This document shows positions 39,340 through 48,702 of a DNA stretch of 64,000 nucleotides, one piece after another. A program made the position numbers and the translations under genes. Numbering within the stretch: the stretch's first letter is position 1; the number at the start of each line of letters is the position of its first letter. Location: NCBI GenBank assembly GCA_964399035.1, contig CAYNPH010000009.1:1-64000 (forward strand), read 5' to 3'. Below the pieces are notes generated by a model. That model ran no database searches and was not told the origin of the DNA. It worked only from the letters and a program-made list of their open reading frames with translations. The stretch is from WAOL01 sp964399035. GTDB lineage: Archaea > Thermoproteota > Thermoprotei_A > Sulfolobales > NBVN01.

Positions 39340-41151
39340 GTGGGTGAGGAATTGAATCTAAAGATACTTGTTGAGGCTTTCAGGAAACTCGAATTAATAA
39401 CGAGCCGGACCCAGATGACTATGATTCTGGTGGATTTATTCCGTAACACTCCCCCAGACGTGATAGATAAGGTCATCTACCTGATCCAAGGTAAGCTCTG
39501 GCCCGACTGGAAGGGACTCCCAGAATTGGGTGTGGGTGAGAAGTTCTTAATTAAGGCGATAGCTAAGGCAACGCACTCACGTGAAAGCGAAGTCGAGAAC
39601 CTATACAAGAGACTTGGGGACTTAGGTAAGGTTGCGGAGGAGCTTAAGAGAAGGATCGCTAGTGCAGGCGGCGTTGGGTTAGCGAAATTCCTTGGCGTGA
39701 CTCCGCAGAAGAAAGAGCTAACCGTGGAAAAGGTTTACGAGACCCTCACTAGGGTAGCTCTAGCTACTGGTGAAGGGAGCCGAGATGTTAAGATAAACCT
39801 CATTGCGGGCTTGATTGCCGATGCTGATCCGCTCGAGGCTAGGTACTTAGTTAGGTTAATTGAGGGCAGACTCAGGCTGGGTGTAGGTGACGCGACAGTA
39901 ATGGACGCCTTAGCAATAGCGTATGCCGGCAACCAAGCCCTTCGACCAGTAATAGAACGCGCTTATAACATAAGGGCTGACCTAGGCGGCATAGCGAAGC
40001 TACTGGCAGAGAAGGGCGTGGATGCGCTAAAGAACATTAAACCCGAGGTCGGGATCCCGATAAGGCCCATGCTAGCTGAACGCCTAAACGACCCACACGA
40101 GATCCTCAGCAAGGTGGGCGGCAAGGCCTTAGTCGAGTACAAGTACGACGGTGAGAGAGGACAAATCCACAAGAAGGGAGACACGGTGATCATATTCTCA
40201 AGAAGGTTGGAGAACATAACGCACCAGTACCCAGACGTAGTTGAAATGGTTAGGGAGAGAGTGAAGAGCAATGAAGCCATAATCGAAGGCGAAATCGTCG
40301 CCATAGACCCCGAAACGGGCGAAATGCGACCATTCCAAGAACTAATGCACAGAAAGAGAAAGCATGACATACACGAGGCAGTACGTGAGTACCCCGTAGC
40401 CGTATACCTATTTGACGCGCTGTACAATGAGGGTGAGGACTTAACGTTAAAACCAATACTGGAACGCAGGAAGGTACTAGCGAGCATAATTGATGAGGGT
40501 GAACGGTTCAGGATCGCTCAACACATAGTAACCGATGACGTAGATGAGCTAGAGAAGTTCTTCCTTAAAGCAATAGAGGACGGTGCGGAGGGTGTAATGG
40601 TTAAGGCGATACACAGCAACGCCATCTACCAGGCAGGCTCGCGGGGATGGTTATGGATAAAGTACAAGCGTGACTACAAGAGCGAGATGACGGATACTGT
40701 CGATCTAGTCGTGGTCGGCGCATTCGCTGGGAAAGGAAAACGCGCGGGCAGGTACGGCACGTTACTGCTGGCTGCGTACGACCCTGACCGTGACAAGTTT
40801 GTGACTGTGTGTAAGGTCGGCACAGGCTTTACTGACGCTGACCTAGAGGAAATGACTAACATGTTCAAGGACTACATAATACCCCATAAGCACCCGCGGG
40901 TCGAGTCAATAATGAAGCCCGATGTGTGGCTCGTGCCTAACTTCGTGGCTGAAATCATAGGTGCTGAGCTAACGTTATCGCCAATACACACGTGCTGTCG
41001 GGACGCTGTAAGAAAGGGTGTGGGTATCTCAATACGCTTCCCTAGGTTCATAAGGTGGAGGACAGATAAGGGGCCTGAGGAAGCAACCACTACTAAGGAG
41101 ATCCTTGAAATGTACAAGCGTCAGTTAAAGAAGCTTGAAGAGAAGACCTAA
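39340..41151 (+). CDS. lig: ATP-dependent DNA ligase
   Basis: The 603-residue ligase has motif I KYDGER with the nucleotidylated lysine K268, motif III-like IFSRRLENITHQYP and EGEIVAID, motif IV EGVMVKA and motif V WIKYKRDY. The N-terminal ~230 residues form the archaeal DNA-binding domain and the C terminus an OB fold. It joins Okazaki fragments and seals repair nicks. The GTG at 39340 is accepted because the conserved N-terminal domain begins there. Confidence 0.95.
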   Translation: MGEELNLKILVEAFRKLELITSRTQMTMILVDLFRNTPPDVIDKVIYLIQGKLWPDWKGLPELGVGEKFLIKAIAKATHSRESEVENLYKRLGDLGKVAEELKRRIASAGGVGLAKFLGVTPQKKELTVEKVYETLTRVALATGEGSRDVKINLIAGLIADADPLEARYLVRLIEGRLRLGVGDATVMDALAIAYAGNQALRPVIERAYNIRADLGGIAKLLAEKGVDALKNIKPEVGIPIRPMLAERLNDPHEILSKVGGKALVEYKYDGERGQIHKKGDTVIIFSRRLENITHQYPDVVEMVRERVKSNEAIIEGEIVAIDPETGEMRPFQELMHRKRKHDIHEAVREYPVAVYLFDALYNEGEDLTLKPILERRKVLASIIDEGERFRIAQHIVTDDVDELEKFFLKAIEDGAEGVMVKAIHSNAIYQAGSRGWLWIKYKRDYKSEMTDTVDLVVVGAFAGKGKRAGRYGTLLLAAYDPDRDKFVTVCKVGTGFTDADLEEMTNMFKDYIIPHKHPRVESIMKPDVWLVPNFVAEIIGAELTLSPIHTCCRDAVRKGVGISIRFPRFIRWRTDKGPEEATTTKEILEMYKRQLKKLEEKT

Positions 41152-41173
41152 GACAACACGATAGATTCTCCCT

Positions 41174-41479
41174 CTACCTAGTATAATATATTACTGCCTC
41201 AGCCCCTATCGTCTGCCCAGGCAGGTTTCTTCTAAACACTGCTATAACAACGTTGTTCTTACCGCGTGCGTGCACCCTAATTATCTTGCCGATATACTTG
41301 TTGCCGTACTTGTCCTTAACTAAAACCTTAGCGCCCACTAGGTTATCTACGCGCTTCTTTATACTCTCAATAACCTTGATGAGTACCTGCCTAGGGTACT
41401 GTGTATTACTACCTCTACGATAACCTAACACAATACCCACTCCTAGCTCCAGTATCTTCGTTCCCTCCTGTCCCATCAC
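41174..41479 (-). CDS. rpl35ae: 50S ribosomal protein eL33 (L35Ae)
   Basis: The 101-residue protein has the eL33 signatures GVGIVLGYRRGSNTQYPRQVLIKV, LVGAKVLVKDKYGNKYIGKIIRVHARGKNNVVIAVF and the C-terminal RRNLPGQTIGAEAVIYY. It is a small beta-barrel on the large-subunit surface. It is transcribed convergently with DNA ligase and divergently from the Mut7-C gene. Confidence 0.9.
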   Translation of the reverse strand: MMGQEGTKILELGVGIVLGYRRGSNTQYPRQVLIKVIESIKKRVDNLVGAKVLVKDKYGNKYIGKIIRVHARGKNNVVIAVFRRNLPGQTIGAEAVIYYTR

Positions 41480-41547
41480 CTACACCCCACAACTAATTTG
41501 GAGCGCCTTTATAAGCTTCTGTCGCTACAAATATTTACTTTTAAACC

Positions 41548-42090
41548 ATGTACACAATACGATGTTGTGGCATGCGGTTCATATGCGACTCGATGCTGGG
41601 TGACGTAGCTAGGTGGCTTAGATTGCTTGGATACGATACTCTTTATTCACGCAACTATGAGGACTGGGAGATACTGCGAATTGCACAGAAGGACAACCGA
41701 ATAATACTGACAAGGGACGTGGGTCTCTTCAGGAGAGCACGTAGGAAGAAGCTTGACGCAATACTTGTGGAGCACGCCCCCATAGAGGACATACTCGCTG
41801 AGATAGCGTTCCGGTCAGGTATCGACCTAGAATTCAGCGCATCTAGGACAAGGTGCCCTCACTGTAACGTTAAGCTCGTAAGCATCAGTAAGGCAGAAGC
41901 ACTCTCCTTAGTGAAGCCCGAAGTAGCCGTAAAGTACGATAGGTTCTGGTTGTGTCCCAGGTGCAGGCGGGTTTACTGGCAAGGGAATCACTGGAAAACA
42001 ATAAGCGCTGTCCTAGAGAAAGCAAACAGGAAGCTCTCGGAGCTGAGGGTGAGGAAAAGTGGGAGAGGTCGTAAACCCGGAGGAGCTTAG
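41548..42090 (+). CDS. Mut7-C RNase-domain protein (PIN-like with zinc ribbon)
   Basis: A 180-residue protein with a PIN-like acidic pattern (RFICDSMLGDVARWLRLLGYDTLYSR, then RIILTRDVGLFRRARRKKLDAILV) and a zinc ribbon (CPHC near residue 103, CPRC near 136). This is the stand-alone Mut7-C domain of archaea, predicted RNases named after the 3' exonuclease Mut-7. It overlaps the AMMECR1 gene by 32 bp, so the two are coupled. Confidence 0.82.
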   Translation: MYTIRCCGMRFICDSMLGDVARWLRLLGYDTLYSRNYEDWEILRIAQKDNRIILTRDVGLFRRARRKKLDAILVEHAPIEDILAEIAFRSGIDLEFSASRTRCPHCNVKLVSISKAEALSLVKPEVAVKYDRFWLCPRCRRVYWQGNHWKTISAVLEKANRKLSELRVRKSGRGRKPGGA

Positions 42091-42733
42091 CTTGAGGGAG
42101 GGAGAGTTCCTAGTAAGGATTGCTAGGAACGCTGTGTCGAATTACCTTAAGAGTCGGAAGGTGCCCGTGAGGCCGTCCGAAACACCTGAGATCCTCCTAA
42201 GGAAAGGTGCGGCCTTCGTAACCCTCCTGAAGGTTACGCCTACAGGTGAGAGGGAGCTTCGTGGGTGCATAGGTTATGTAAGGGCCGCGGAGCCATTAGT
42301 TGATAGTGTGATTCATGCCGCGATAGCGGCGGCAACCGAGGACCCGCGTTTCCCTCCCGTGAGACCTTACGAGCTTCAGCACATAGTCTTCGAAGTCTCT
42401 GTCCTCTCGAACCCAGAGATTGTGCCACTCCAAGGCAGAAACAGGGTTAAGGGCTTCATCATAGGCAGAGATGGGCTAATCGTAAGGAGGGGTTTCTACA
42501 GCGGGCTTCTCCTACCAGAGGTTCCCGTGGAGTACTGCTGGGATGAAGAGACATTCCTCTCCGAGACATGCATTAAGGCCGGGTTACCGCCAGACTGTTG
42601 GTTAGACGTTGAAACCGAGCTACTTAAGTTCAGCGCCGTAACCTTTAGGGAAGAACAGCCAGGCGGGAAAGTAGTCAAACGTGACCTTAGGAAAGAGTAT
42701 GAGACCGCATGCACACACCTTTTCAAGGTGTAG
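42059..42733 (+). CDS. AMMECR1-domain protein
   Basis: The 224-residue protein has the diagnostic six-residue block LRGCIGY at residues 68-74 and the AMMECR1 core (PLVDSVIHAAIAAATEDPRFPP, the LLLPEVPVEYCWDEETFLSETCIKAGLPPDCW segment). The family is conserved in archaea and eukaryotes and suspected of an RNA- or translation-related role. GTG 42059 lies inside the Mut7-C gene end. Confidence 0.88.
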   Translation: MGEVVNPEELSLREGEFLVRIARNAVSNYLKSRKVPVRPSETPEILLRKGAAFVTLLKVTPTGERELRGCIGYVRAAEPLVDSVIHAAIAAATEDPRFPPVRPYELQHIVFEVSVLSNPEIVPLQGRNRVKGFIIGRDGLIVRRGFYSGLLLPEVPVEYCWDEETFLSETCIKAGLPPDCWLDVETELLKFSAVTFREEQPGGKVVKRDLRKEYETACTHLFKV

Positions 42734-42839
42734 CTAACCCACACATACCCAAGAAAGCAAAGCCACGTACTCTCAACATTGCCAACGCCATCACCCCTTA
42801 TAAGAAATTACGGAGAGGGAACCCTCCTAAGGGGCAGGA

Positions 42840-43478
42840 TTGGTTAAAGTTAAGCTAATAAGTTGGTCTGGAGGAAAGGTGAAGGACCCTAGGCGATTAA
42901 TTGTTTTGGCAGCCAAGGTTTCGAGCGGTAAGCTTAGTGAGAAAGATCCTGACTACTACCTTGAGAAATATCCCGACAATAAGGTAAGGGACTGGATTCT
43001 ACAGTCCGTTAAGTTCCCATCAGTTCAGGAGCATATAGTGTTCACTTACCTCATAGAGGACATATCCAGAGTAACGTCACATCAATTAGTCCGACATAGG
43101 ATAGCGTCCTATACACAAGAATCCCAGAGATATGCTAAGGTAAGTGATGGGCCCGTCATACCCAGTTCCATAGAGTCGTCCCCGCTTTCTATGAGGGTAA
43201 GGAACTTCATTAGCGAAGCATATGCTCTCTACGATGAACTTATCTCTTCAGGTATCCCGTATGAGGATGCTAGGTATATCCTACCTCAAGCCGTTAAGAC
43301 TAGGATACTCATGACGCTCAACCTTAGGGAACTCTTACACATAGCTTGCTTGAGGCTAAGGAGCGAGGCTCAGTGGGAAATAAGGGAGTTAGTAAGGAGG
43401 ATGATTGAGGAAGCCTCTAAGGTAATACCGGAAGTGCCTGAACTTGTGAAGGAGGTCTGCGGGGAGACCTTACAATGA
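42840..43478 (+). CDS. thyX: flavin-dependent thymidylate synthase
   Basis: The ThyX motif RHRxxSxxxxSxR is complete at 85-97 (R85-H86-R87, S90, S95, R97). The enzyme makes dTMP from dUMP using FAD and NADPH with methylene-folate or its archaeal counterpart. The 212-residue length is normal. The start is TTG 42840, preceded by AGGGG. It overlaps dcd by 4 bp (ATGA). Confidence 0.95.
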   Translation: MVKVKLISWSGGKVKDPRRLIVLAAKVSSGKLSEKDPDYYLEKYPDNKVRDWILQSVKFPSVQEHIVFTYLIEDISRVTSHQLVRHRIASYTQESQRYAKVSDGPVIPSSIESSPLSMRVRNFISEAYALYDELISSGIPYEDARYILPQAVKTRILMTLNLRELLHIACLRLRSEAQWEIRELVRRMIEEASKVIPEVPELVKEVCGETLQ

Positions 43479-44032
43479 TACTGTCGGACTTCGATCTGCT
43501 TGCCTACATCAGAAGCAGGAGATTAGTAATAGAGCCCTTCGATGATACTATAGTGAGAGAGAATGGTGTGGATCTTAGGATTGGGAACCAAATAGCACGT
43601 TTGATCCCTACGGATGAAGTGCTCGACACCGCTAATGCCAGCATGGACCTTTCAAGGTTCTACAAAATTGAATCGAGTGAATCCTTCATAATCCGCCCTC
43701 ATGAGAAGGTACTACTCACTACGCTCGAGTACGTTGAGCTACCAGCAGACATCATGGCATTCGTAGAACTTAGAAGTTCATTCGCTAGACTAGGCCTAAT
43801 AATGCCGCCAACGATAATTGACGCCGGGTTCAAAGGGAACATAACCTTAGAGATTCAAGGATCCTCCTTCCCTGTCAAGGTCTATGCGGGGCAGAGATTT
43901 GCTCACGTAATATTCGCTAAGACTCTGAACCCCGTTGAGAAACCCTATAGGGGGCGTTACCAGGGGCAACGTGGGGTTACGTTACCGAAACTACTCGGGC
44001 TGACGAACGGTAAGGCGTCAGGGGGCTCCTAA
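43475..44032 (+). CDS. dcd: dCTP deaminase
   Basis: The 185-residue protein follows the Dcd pattern: ILSDFDLLAYIRSRRLVIEPFDD, NGVDLRIGN, LPADIMAFVELRSSFARLGL and the catalytic-Glu strand IDAGFKGNITLEI. It turns dCTP into dUTP (or dUMP in bifunctional forms), the precursor of the thyX substrate. Its ATG overlaps the thyX stop, so the two pyrimidine genes are one unit. Confidence 0.92.
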   Translation: MILSDFDLLAYIRSRRLVIEPFDDTIVRENGVDLRIGNQIARLIPTDEVLDTANASMDLSRFYKIESSESFIIRPHEKVLLTTLEYVELPADIMAFVELRSSFARLGLIMPPTIIDAGFKGNITLEIQGSSFPVKVYAGQRFAHVIFAKTLNPVEKPYRGRYQGQRGVTLPKLLGLTNGKASGGS

Positions 44033-44128
44033 GTCTTCATTAATCCGTGACCGCCACACACATCATCCGCCACGTCATAAATCTAGCTGCGGGGTTCTTG
44101 AATGTTAATCTGCAGTACGGCTTCGTAG

Positions 44129-44383
44129 CTAAACGATCTTCTTCGCCTTCCTCTCCCTCAGCTCCTCTAGCTCCTCAGCAAACTCCTTAGCGACGCTATC
44201 AAAGGCCCTAGCGAGTATACTCTCGTCGATCTCCTCAAGAACCCTCCGCAGGAACTTAAGAGCGCAACGCTTACTGTGGAACGCGTATTCTTTCCCACCA
44301 ACAACTAGGGTAACTCCCTGTCCCCGAGGAAACTTGCGGCCACACACAATACACTCCAGCTTCTCAGTCATCAACGGCACCAC
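44129..44383 (-). CDS. small TRASH-like zinc-finger protein
   Basis: The 84-residue protein has a treble-clef-like pattern: CIVCGRKFPRGQGVTL, then YAFHSKRCALKFL, giving C-x2-C ... H/S-x3-C as in TRASH/MYM-type metal-binding motifs. A long charged helix follows (EIDESILARAFDSVAKEFAEELEELRERKAKK). Related domains sit in heavy-metal regulators and in some ribosomal-protein-like proteins; the role here is unknown. Divergent from the helicase gene, with a TATA-like ACATTTTATC shared in the gap. Confidence 0.65.
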   Translation of the reverse strand: MVPLMTEKLECIVCGRKFPRGQGVTLVVGGKEYAFHSKRCALKFLRRVLEEIDESILARAFDSVAKEFAEELEELRERKAKKIV

Positions 44384-44420
44384 ATCCTTATTTGCTCCAA
44401 CAACATTTTATCTCTTCAGA

Positions 44421-47156
44421 ATGGGAGGTTCAGTGAAGTTGAATAGGGAAGGCAGTGTAAGCACAGAAGCCCTGGGGAGGTGCTTCGAACTTTTCGGTGA
44501 GTTAGGGGTAATTCCATTTCCACACCAGATAGTGGCATCGGAGACAATAATCAGCGGGTATAATGCAGTGATCTCCGCTCCAACAGGCAGCGGTAAGACT
44601 GAAGCAGCTGTCGTGCCGATCCTAGCGAAGATGTTGGAGGAGGGGGTTAAGCCCGTAGCACTACTATACATCACGCCCCTCAGAGCCTTAATTAACGACC
44701 TCACAAAAAGACTGAAGAAGATCTTCGAGCCTCACGGCTTCATAGTTGCTAGGAAACACGGTGACATTTCGGCGAGGGAGCGGAAGGAAAGACTCAGAAG
44801 GATACCACATGTACTGATAACAACGCCTGAGAGCCTAGAAATAGATTTGGACATGTCGCCAACAATCCGTAATTACCTGAAGAACATTCAATGGGTTGTC
44901 ATAGATGAGTTACATGAAATAGCCACCACGAAGAGGGGACTTCAGCTAGCCATACTACTTGAACGGTTGCGTCGCATATCTAGGGATTTCCAGGTAGTTG
45001 CCTTATCGGCGACGATGCCTGACCCATTAGGTATGCTTGAACCGTTTCTTGGATCCTCCAAACGCAGGGTCAAGGCCATAATCGGGGGGCGTAAGAAGTA
45101 CTCCATCAGGGTCGTACGTGATCGGGATCTGAAGACCGCGCTGAGGAACATCATATCGCAGTACAAGGGAGAGAAAGTAATAATATTTGTCAACTCACGT
45201 AGCCTAGCTGAGAGGATACATAGCTACCTAAGTGACCTCTCAAGAATAGCGGTACACCACTCCTCCATCTCTGGTCACAGCAAGGAGGAGATAGAGCATA
45301 AGTTAAGGGAGGGCGGAATAGATGTTGTAGTCGCTACGAAGACCTTAGAACTTGGTGTTGACGTAGGTAACGTCGATCGAATAATACATGTTGGGCCCCC
45401 AACATCCGTCACGTCATTGCTTCAGCGCGCTGGACGTGCAGGTCATGCTGTGGGTAAGGTCAGTGAAGCCATAATCGTAACCGATAATGACTTCGACTAT
45501 ATACTCTCGTTATCAGTGAAGTCCTTAGCCGAGAGAGGAGTGCTTGAGCCACCATCTAAACTACCTTGCTTCATGGATGTCGTTGCTAGGGAAGCCATAG
45601 GATGCGCGTTAAGTAAGGAGGGAATCAGCGTGGAGGAATTCAGGTCGATCATCCACTCCATCCCGCCATGCAAGGACATGCGTGTCGAGGATATCATAGA
45701 ATTACTTAAGGATAAGGGCATAATAAGGGTGGTTAATAACGAACTAGGCATCGGCGGCTACTTCTTCAAGCTATGGAGCAAGGAAGGAGCCGGTGGCGAC
45801 ATAAGGAAATTCTTCTCTCTAATACCGAATAACGATGAAAAATTCACAGTCAAGGTTGGTGATAAGGAGATCGGGAACCTCGATACGGCCTACGTGATGA
45901 AGTACTTGAGACCGTGGGACAGAGTCAAGATAGGGGGAAGAACCTGGGATGTAGTTAACATCGACGTTATCCATAGAGTTGTGAACGTAAGGCCAGCTAA
46001 AGGTGAAGGTGAGATACCTTCATGGCGGGGATCTCTGCTGAGCTACAGCAATCTAATAACCGAGCACCTATTCTCTTGTCTTTGCGAGTGCACGACTTGT
46101 CAAGCATGCGACGATGGCACCCTCAACAAGGTGAGAACCGCTAATCATGCGGATCCAAGAGCGTTCTGCATAGACTCAAATCACATGCTCCTAGAAAGGT
46201 ATGAGGACATGACGGTGCTTTACGGTCCTCAGGGACATAAGTTCTTTGAACTCCTGGGGTATGTGTTGTCATACATCGCCCTTTCCGGCGGCATGGGCAC
46301 AATTAAGCTGAGGGTATCACCCGTAGGGATAGCTGTCGAGGCCTTCGAAGAGATACTTAAGATTATGAGGAAACTACCCCTAGAGCCGGGTGACCTAATT
46401 AAGGAGGCAATAAGGATTTCCCCTCAATTTCAGATGAAGTTAAGGGAGCTACTGCCAACGTTCGCCACGTTGAAGCACCCGCTAGTAGTTAGGGAAGCAA
46501 TTAAACAAGTACTCTGGGAATTTGACAACGGCACAGGTAACGTAGAGAGGGTAGAAAGGTTTCTGCGCGGGGAAATCCGCATTAGATCCGTAGACTCGAG
46601 TGGTTTATCCTCGATAGCGAAGTTCGTGCTTGAGGCGCCATTGCTTAGACCTTGGTATGGCGGCTCGTGGCACGTCATAGCTGAAGCACTGCGAGGTATG
46701 GCCCTCACGGTGGCGGAAATCTCTGAAATCACTGGCCTGCCAGAGAAGTATGTTGAGCGAAAGCTGAAAGCCATGCGTAGATTCAAGGGGAACCTTCGCG
46801 TCGTTTATTTCTACGACACGTTCGACGGGCAACAGAGATGGGCCCTAGCTGAAGAGTTACCTGAACTAGCGTCTGATCTCTTTAAAGATTGCTTTAACGC
46901 TAGATCAGGGTCTCCCTACGTAGTCACCGTGTACACCGACAGGTACGACTCAGGGAAATCAATACTTGTTAGGCTTAACGACAACTCCATCAGTAGGTTA
47001 GTTAACGAAATAGACAGTCCCGAGATCTTCAAGCTTAAGGTGAGCACCATTTACGGGAATCGTTCCTTGGTGTACTACAATGTGCCCAAGAAACTTTTAC
47101 ATCTTCTCATACGAAACGCCGTGGCGTACCTGGAGGGTGTTGGGGGATGCGAGTAA
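44421..47156 (+). CDS. Lhr-like superfamily 2 helicase
   Basis: The protein (911 residues from ATG 44421; the frame upstream has no conserved sequence) has Walker A APTGSGKTEAA, DELHE (motif II, DExH type), SATMPDP, motif IV-like VIFVNSRSLAERI and motif VI QRAGRAGHA, the SF2 helicase core. It is followed by a winged-helix and Lhr-like C-terminal region. A four-Cys cluster CLCECTTCQACD near residue 555, with C588 later, is an unusual insertion. Archaeal Lhr proteins act in repair of DNA or RNA and in replication-coupled repair. It may be an Lhr variant or a related family. Its stop overlaps the next gene by 10 bp. Confidence 0.82.
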   Translation: MGGSVKLNREGSVSTEALGRCFELFGELGVIPFPHQIVASETIISGYNAVISAPTGSGKTEAAVVPILAKMLEEGVKPVALLYITPLRALINDLTKRLKKIFEPHGFIVARKHGDISARERKERLRRIPHVLITTPESLEIDLDMSPTIRNYLKNIQWVVIDELHEIATTKRGLQLAILLERLRRISRDFQVVALSATMPDPLGMLEPFLGSSKRRVKAIIGGRKKYSIRVVRDRDLKTALRNIISQYKGEKVIIFVNSRSLAERIHSYLSDLSRIAVHHSSISGHSKEEIEHKLREGGIDVVVATKTLELGVDVGNVDRIIHVGPPTSVTSLLQRAGRAGHAVGKVSEAIIVTDNDFDYILSLSVKSLAERGVLEPPSKLPCFMDVVAREAIGCALSKEGISVEEFRSIIHSIPPCKDMRVEDIIELLKDKGIIRVVNNELGIGGYFFKLWSKEGAGGDIRKFFSLIPNNDEKFTVKVGDKEIGNLDTAYVMKYLRPWDRVKIGGRTWDVVNIDVIHRVVNVRPAKGEGEIPSWRGSLLSYSNLITEHLFSCLCECTTCQACDDGTLNKVRTANHADPRAFCIDSNHMLLERYEDMTVLYGPQGHKFFELLGYVLSYIALSGGMGTIKLRVSPVGIAVEAFEEILKIMRKLPLEPGDLIKEAIRISPQFQMKLRELLPTFATLKHPLVVREAIKQVLWEFDNGTGNVERVERFLRGEIRIRSVDSSGLSSIAKFVLEAPLLRPWYGGSWHVIAEALRGMALTVAEISEITGLPEKYVERKLKAMRRFKGNLRVVYFYDTFDGQQRWALAEELPELASDLFKDCFNARSGSPYVVTVYTDRYDSGKSILVRLNDNSISRLVNEIDSPEIFKLKVSTIYGNRSLVYYNVPKKLLHLLIRNAVAYLEGVGGCE

Positions 47157-47719
47157 TTTTGCGACTAGACATAACAGGTGTTTCCGAGGAAGGATTCGTA
47201 AAGCTTTACAGGGCTTGTAAGGAGTTCCGTGCCCTAGTAAAGCACGTTGACCCGGCGTCCAACGCCTTCCACGTATACGTACGCTTCAGCGATTTCCATG
47301 AGGATGAAAACACGTTAAATAATGTAGAGAAGCTTCTTGAGAGAATTAATCAGGCATCATCATACTGCGAAGTACTCGCTACTGCTATAATACCCCATGA
47401 AAGCCTGTTACATTCTAAGGAAACAGCAGGGCACGGCTGTCCCAAGGAGATTGAGGGATACTTGAGGAAGGTCTGTACTAAGTATGTTAGGAGCATGCAT
47501 GAGGGGAGGGGAATGCTTGAAGTTAGCGGCACCCCGGTACTCGTTATTTGCCGACGACGGGTTACGCAGATACTGCTAATTGAGGGGCGTGCCGACACAT
47601 ACTCACTAACCTCTCCACCGACACCTACCCGCGTCATGTGCGTTGATATGAAAAAGCTTAAGGAAATACTAAAGCAATTAAAGGAGGCTGTTAGCCTACT
47701 ACGGCAACACCTCGTATAG
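47147..47719 (+). CDS. hypothetical protein coupled to the Lhr-like helicase
   Basis: The 190-residue protein is unrecognised. It has an alpha/beta pattern with a central CGCP-like segment (HGCPKEIEGYLRKVCTKYV), three scattered Cys and a C-terminal helix (MKKLKEILKQLKEAVSLLRQHL). Because its ATG (47147) overlaps the helicase stop, the two proteins are probably translated together; a partner role is an inference. Confidence 0.6.
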   Translation: MRVILRLDITGVSEEGFVKLYRACKEFRALVKHVDPASNAFHVYVRFSDFHEDENTLNNVEKLLERINQASSYCEVLATAIIPHESLLHSKETAGHGCPKEIEGYLRKVCTKYVRSMHEGRGMLEVSGTPVLVICRRRVTQILLIEGRADTYSLTSPPTPTRVMCVDMKKLKEILKQLKEAVSLLRQHLV

Positions 47720-47742
47720 TAAGCTACATTTGGTGATTAAGG

Positions 47743-48051
47743 GTGAGCGAGGCCTTGGACAATACGGAGCAAGCGGAACGACTATTGGCAATTCAGAAAT
47801 CCATACTTGCTGTTGTTAGTGGGGTGATATTAGCCATAATAACCCCTTTAATTCATGCCGCTCTAGGAAGCCCTGCCGGCGACGCGTTATTGCTTGCACT
47901 TTATATTGTGAGTTACCTCCCAATATCCTATGTAATATGCCGAAGGGTTACGCTCTCGGGATGCCTTAAGAAAGCCATAACATTATACTACTCACTAGAA
48001 TTCATAGCTTGGGTTGCTACGTACGAAGTAATTGTCAGGATCCTTGGGTAG
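47743..48051 (+). CDS. small three-helix membrane protein, unknown
   Basis: A 102-residue protein with hydrophobic segments at about 18-40, 44-66 and 79-100, a short acidic N terminus and loops with SGC and YYS. The layout recalls EMC6-type membrane-insertase subunits, but the sequence is not diagnostic. The GTG start (47743) is 23 bp after the preceding stop and preceded by AAGGGT. Confidence 0.5.
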   Translation: MSEALDNTEQAERLLAIQKSILAVVSGVILAIITPLIHAALGSPAGDALLLALYIVSYLPISYVICRRVTLSGCLKKAITLYYSLEFIAWVATYEVIVRILG

Positions 48052-48087
48052 CAGCATTAAGCATGGATCAACCGGAGGGAGAAACCC

Positions 48088-48702
48088 GTGAACGCCCCCT
48101 CCAACAGAGTAGATGATGTTATGACATGGTACGATACCATAGCACCATCTTACGATGAGCTTTATGGTGCTGAACAACTGCGTAAGTACGATCATATCTT
48201 CGCAGTCATTCAAGCACCTAGAATACTTCCACACCAAGAGAACTTAGTAGTGATTGACGTTGGGTGCGGCACATCACTAATAGTTGAGGAGCTTAAGAAG
48301 GCACTCGCTATGAGAAAATACTATTACGTGGGCATTGACATTAGTTTAAATATTCTGAAGATTGCCAAAAGAAGGATAGAGGAATTAGACATTATCGCAG
48401 ATCTAGTTGCTGGCGATGCAAGTAACCTACCTTTCCGAGAAGACATAGCTGACATAGTGTTCTCGATTTCTGTTTTCAGATGTGAAGACCCCGTGGACAA
48501 TCTCATTAGAGAGTCCTTACGCCTATGTAGACCCTTGGGAGTAGTGGCTCTTACTATAGTCTGTGGCGAAGGCGTGGATGAGATTAAGTGTCAAGAATAC
48601 CCTAACTCACTTTACGAGGGAGTCATCAAAAGTGGGCGCGAACTCATACGAGTAATTAAGTGTGAACAACTTAAGGATAGTGATCTAAGGGAGAAGCCAT
48701 GA
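48088..48702 (+). CDS. SAM-dependent class I methyltransferase
   Basis: The 204-residue protein has motif I LVVIDVGCGTSLIVEEL, an acidic residue after beta2 (YVGIDISLNILKIAKRR), the D-A-S-N-L-P-F motif (GDASNLPFREDIADIV) and motif IV. The substrate cannot be read from the sequence. It overlaps the NFACT gene by 4 bp (ATGA), so it may modify a component of ribosome quality control, but that is only inference from position. Confidence 0.75.
   Translation: MNAPSNRVDDVMTWYDTIAPSYDELYGAEQLRKYDHIFAVIQAPRILPHQENLVVIDVGCGTSLIVEELKKALAMRKYYYVGIDISLNILKIAKRRIEELDIIADLVAGDASNLPFREDIADIVFSISVFRCEDPVDNLIRESLRLCRPLGVVALTIVCGEGVDEIKCQEYPNSLYEGVIKSGRELIRVIKCEQLKDSDLREKP

Noticed and set aside
40250..40487. 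Antisense ORFs inside DNA ligase and other housekeeping genes
   Set aside because: Shadows of the true frame; low-complexity Ser/Leu-rich translations without family features.
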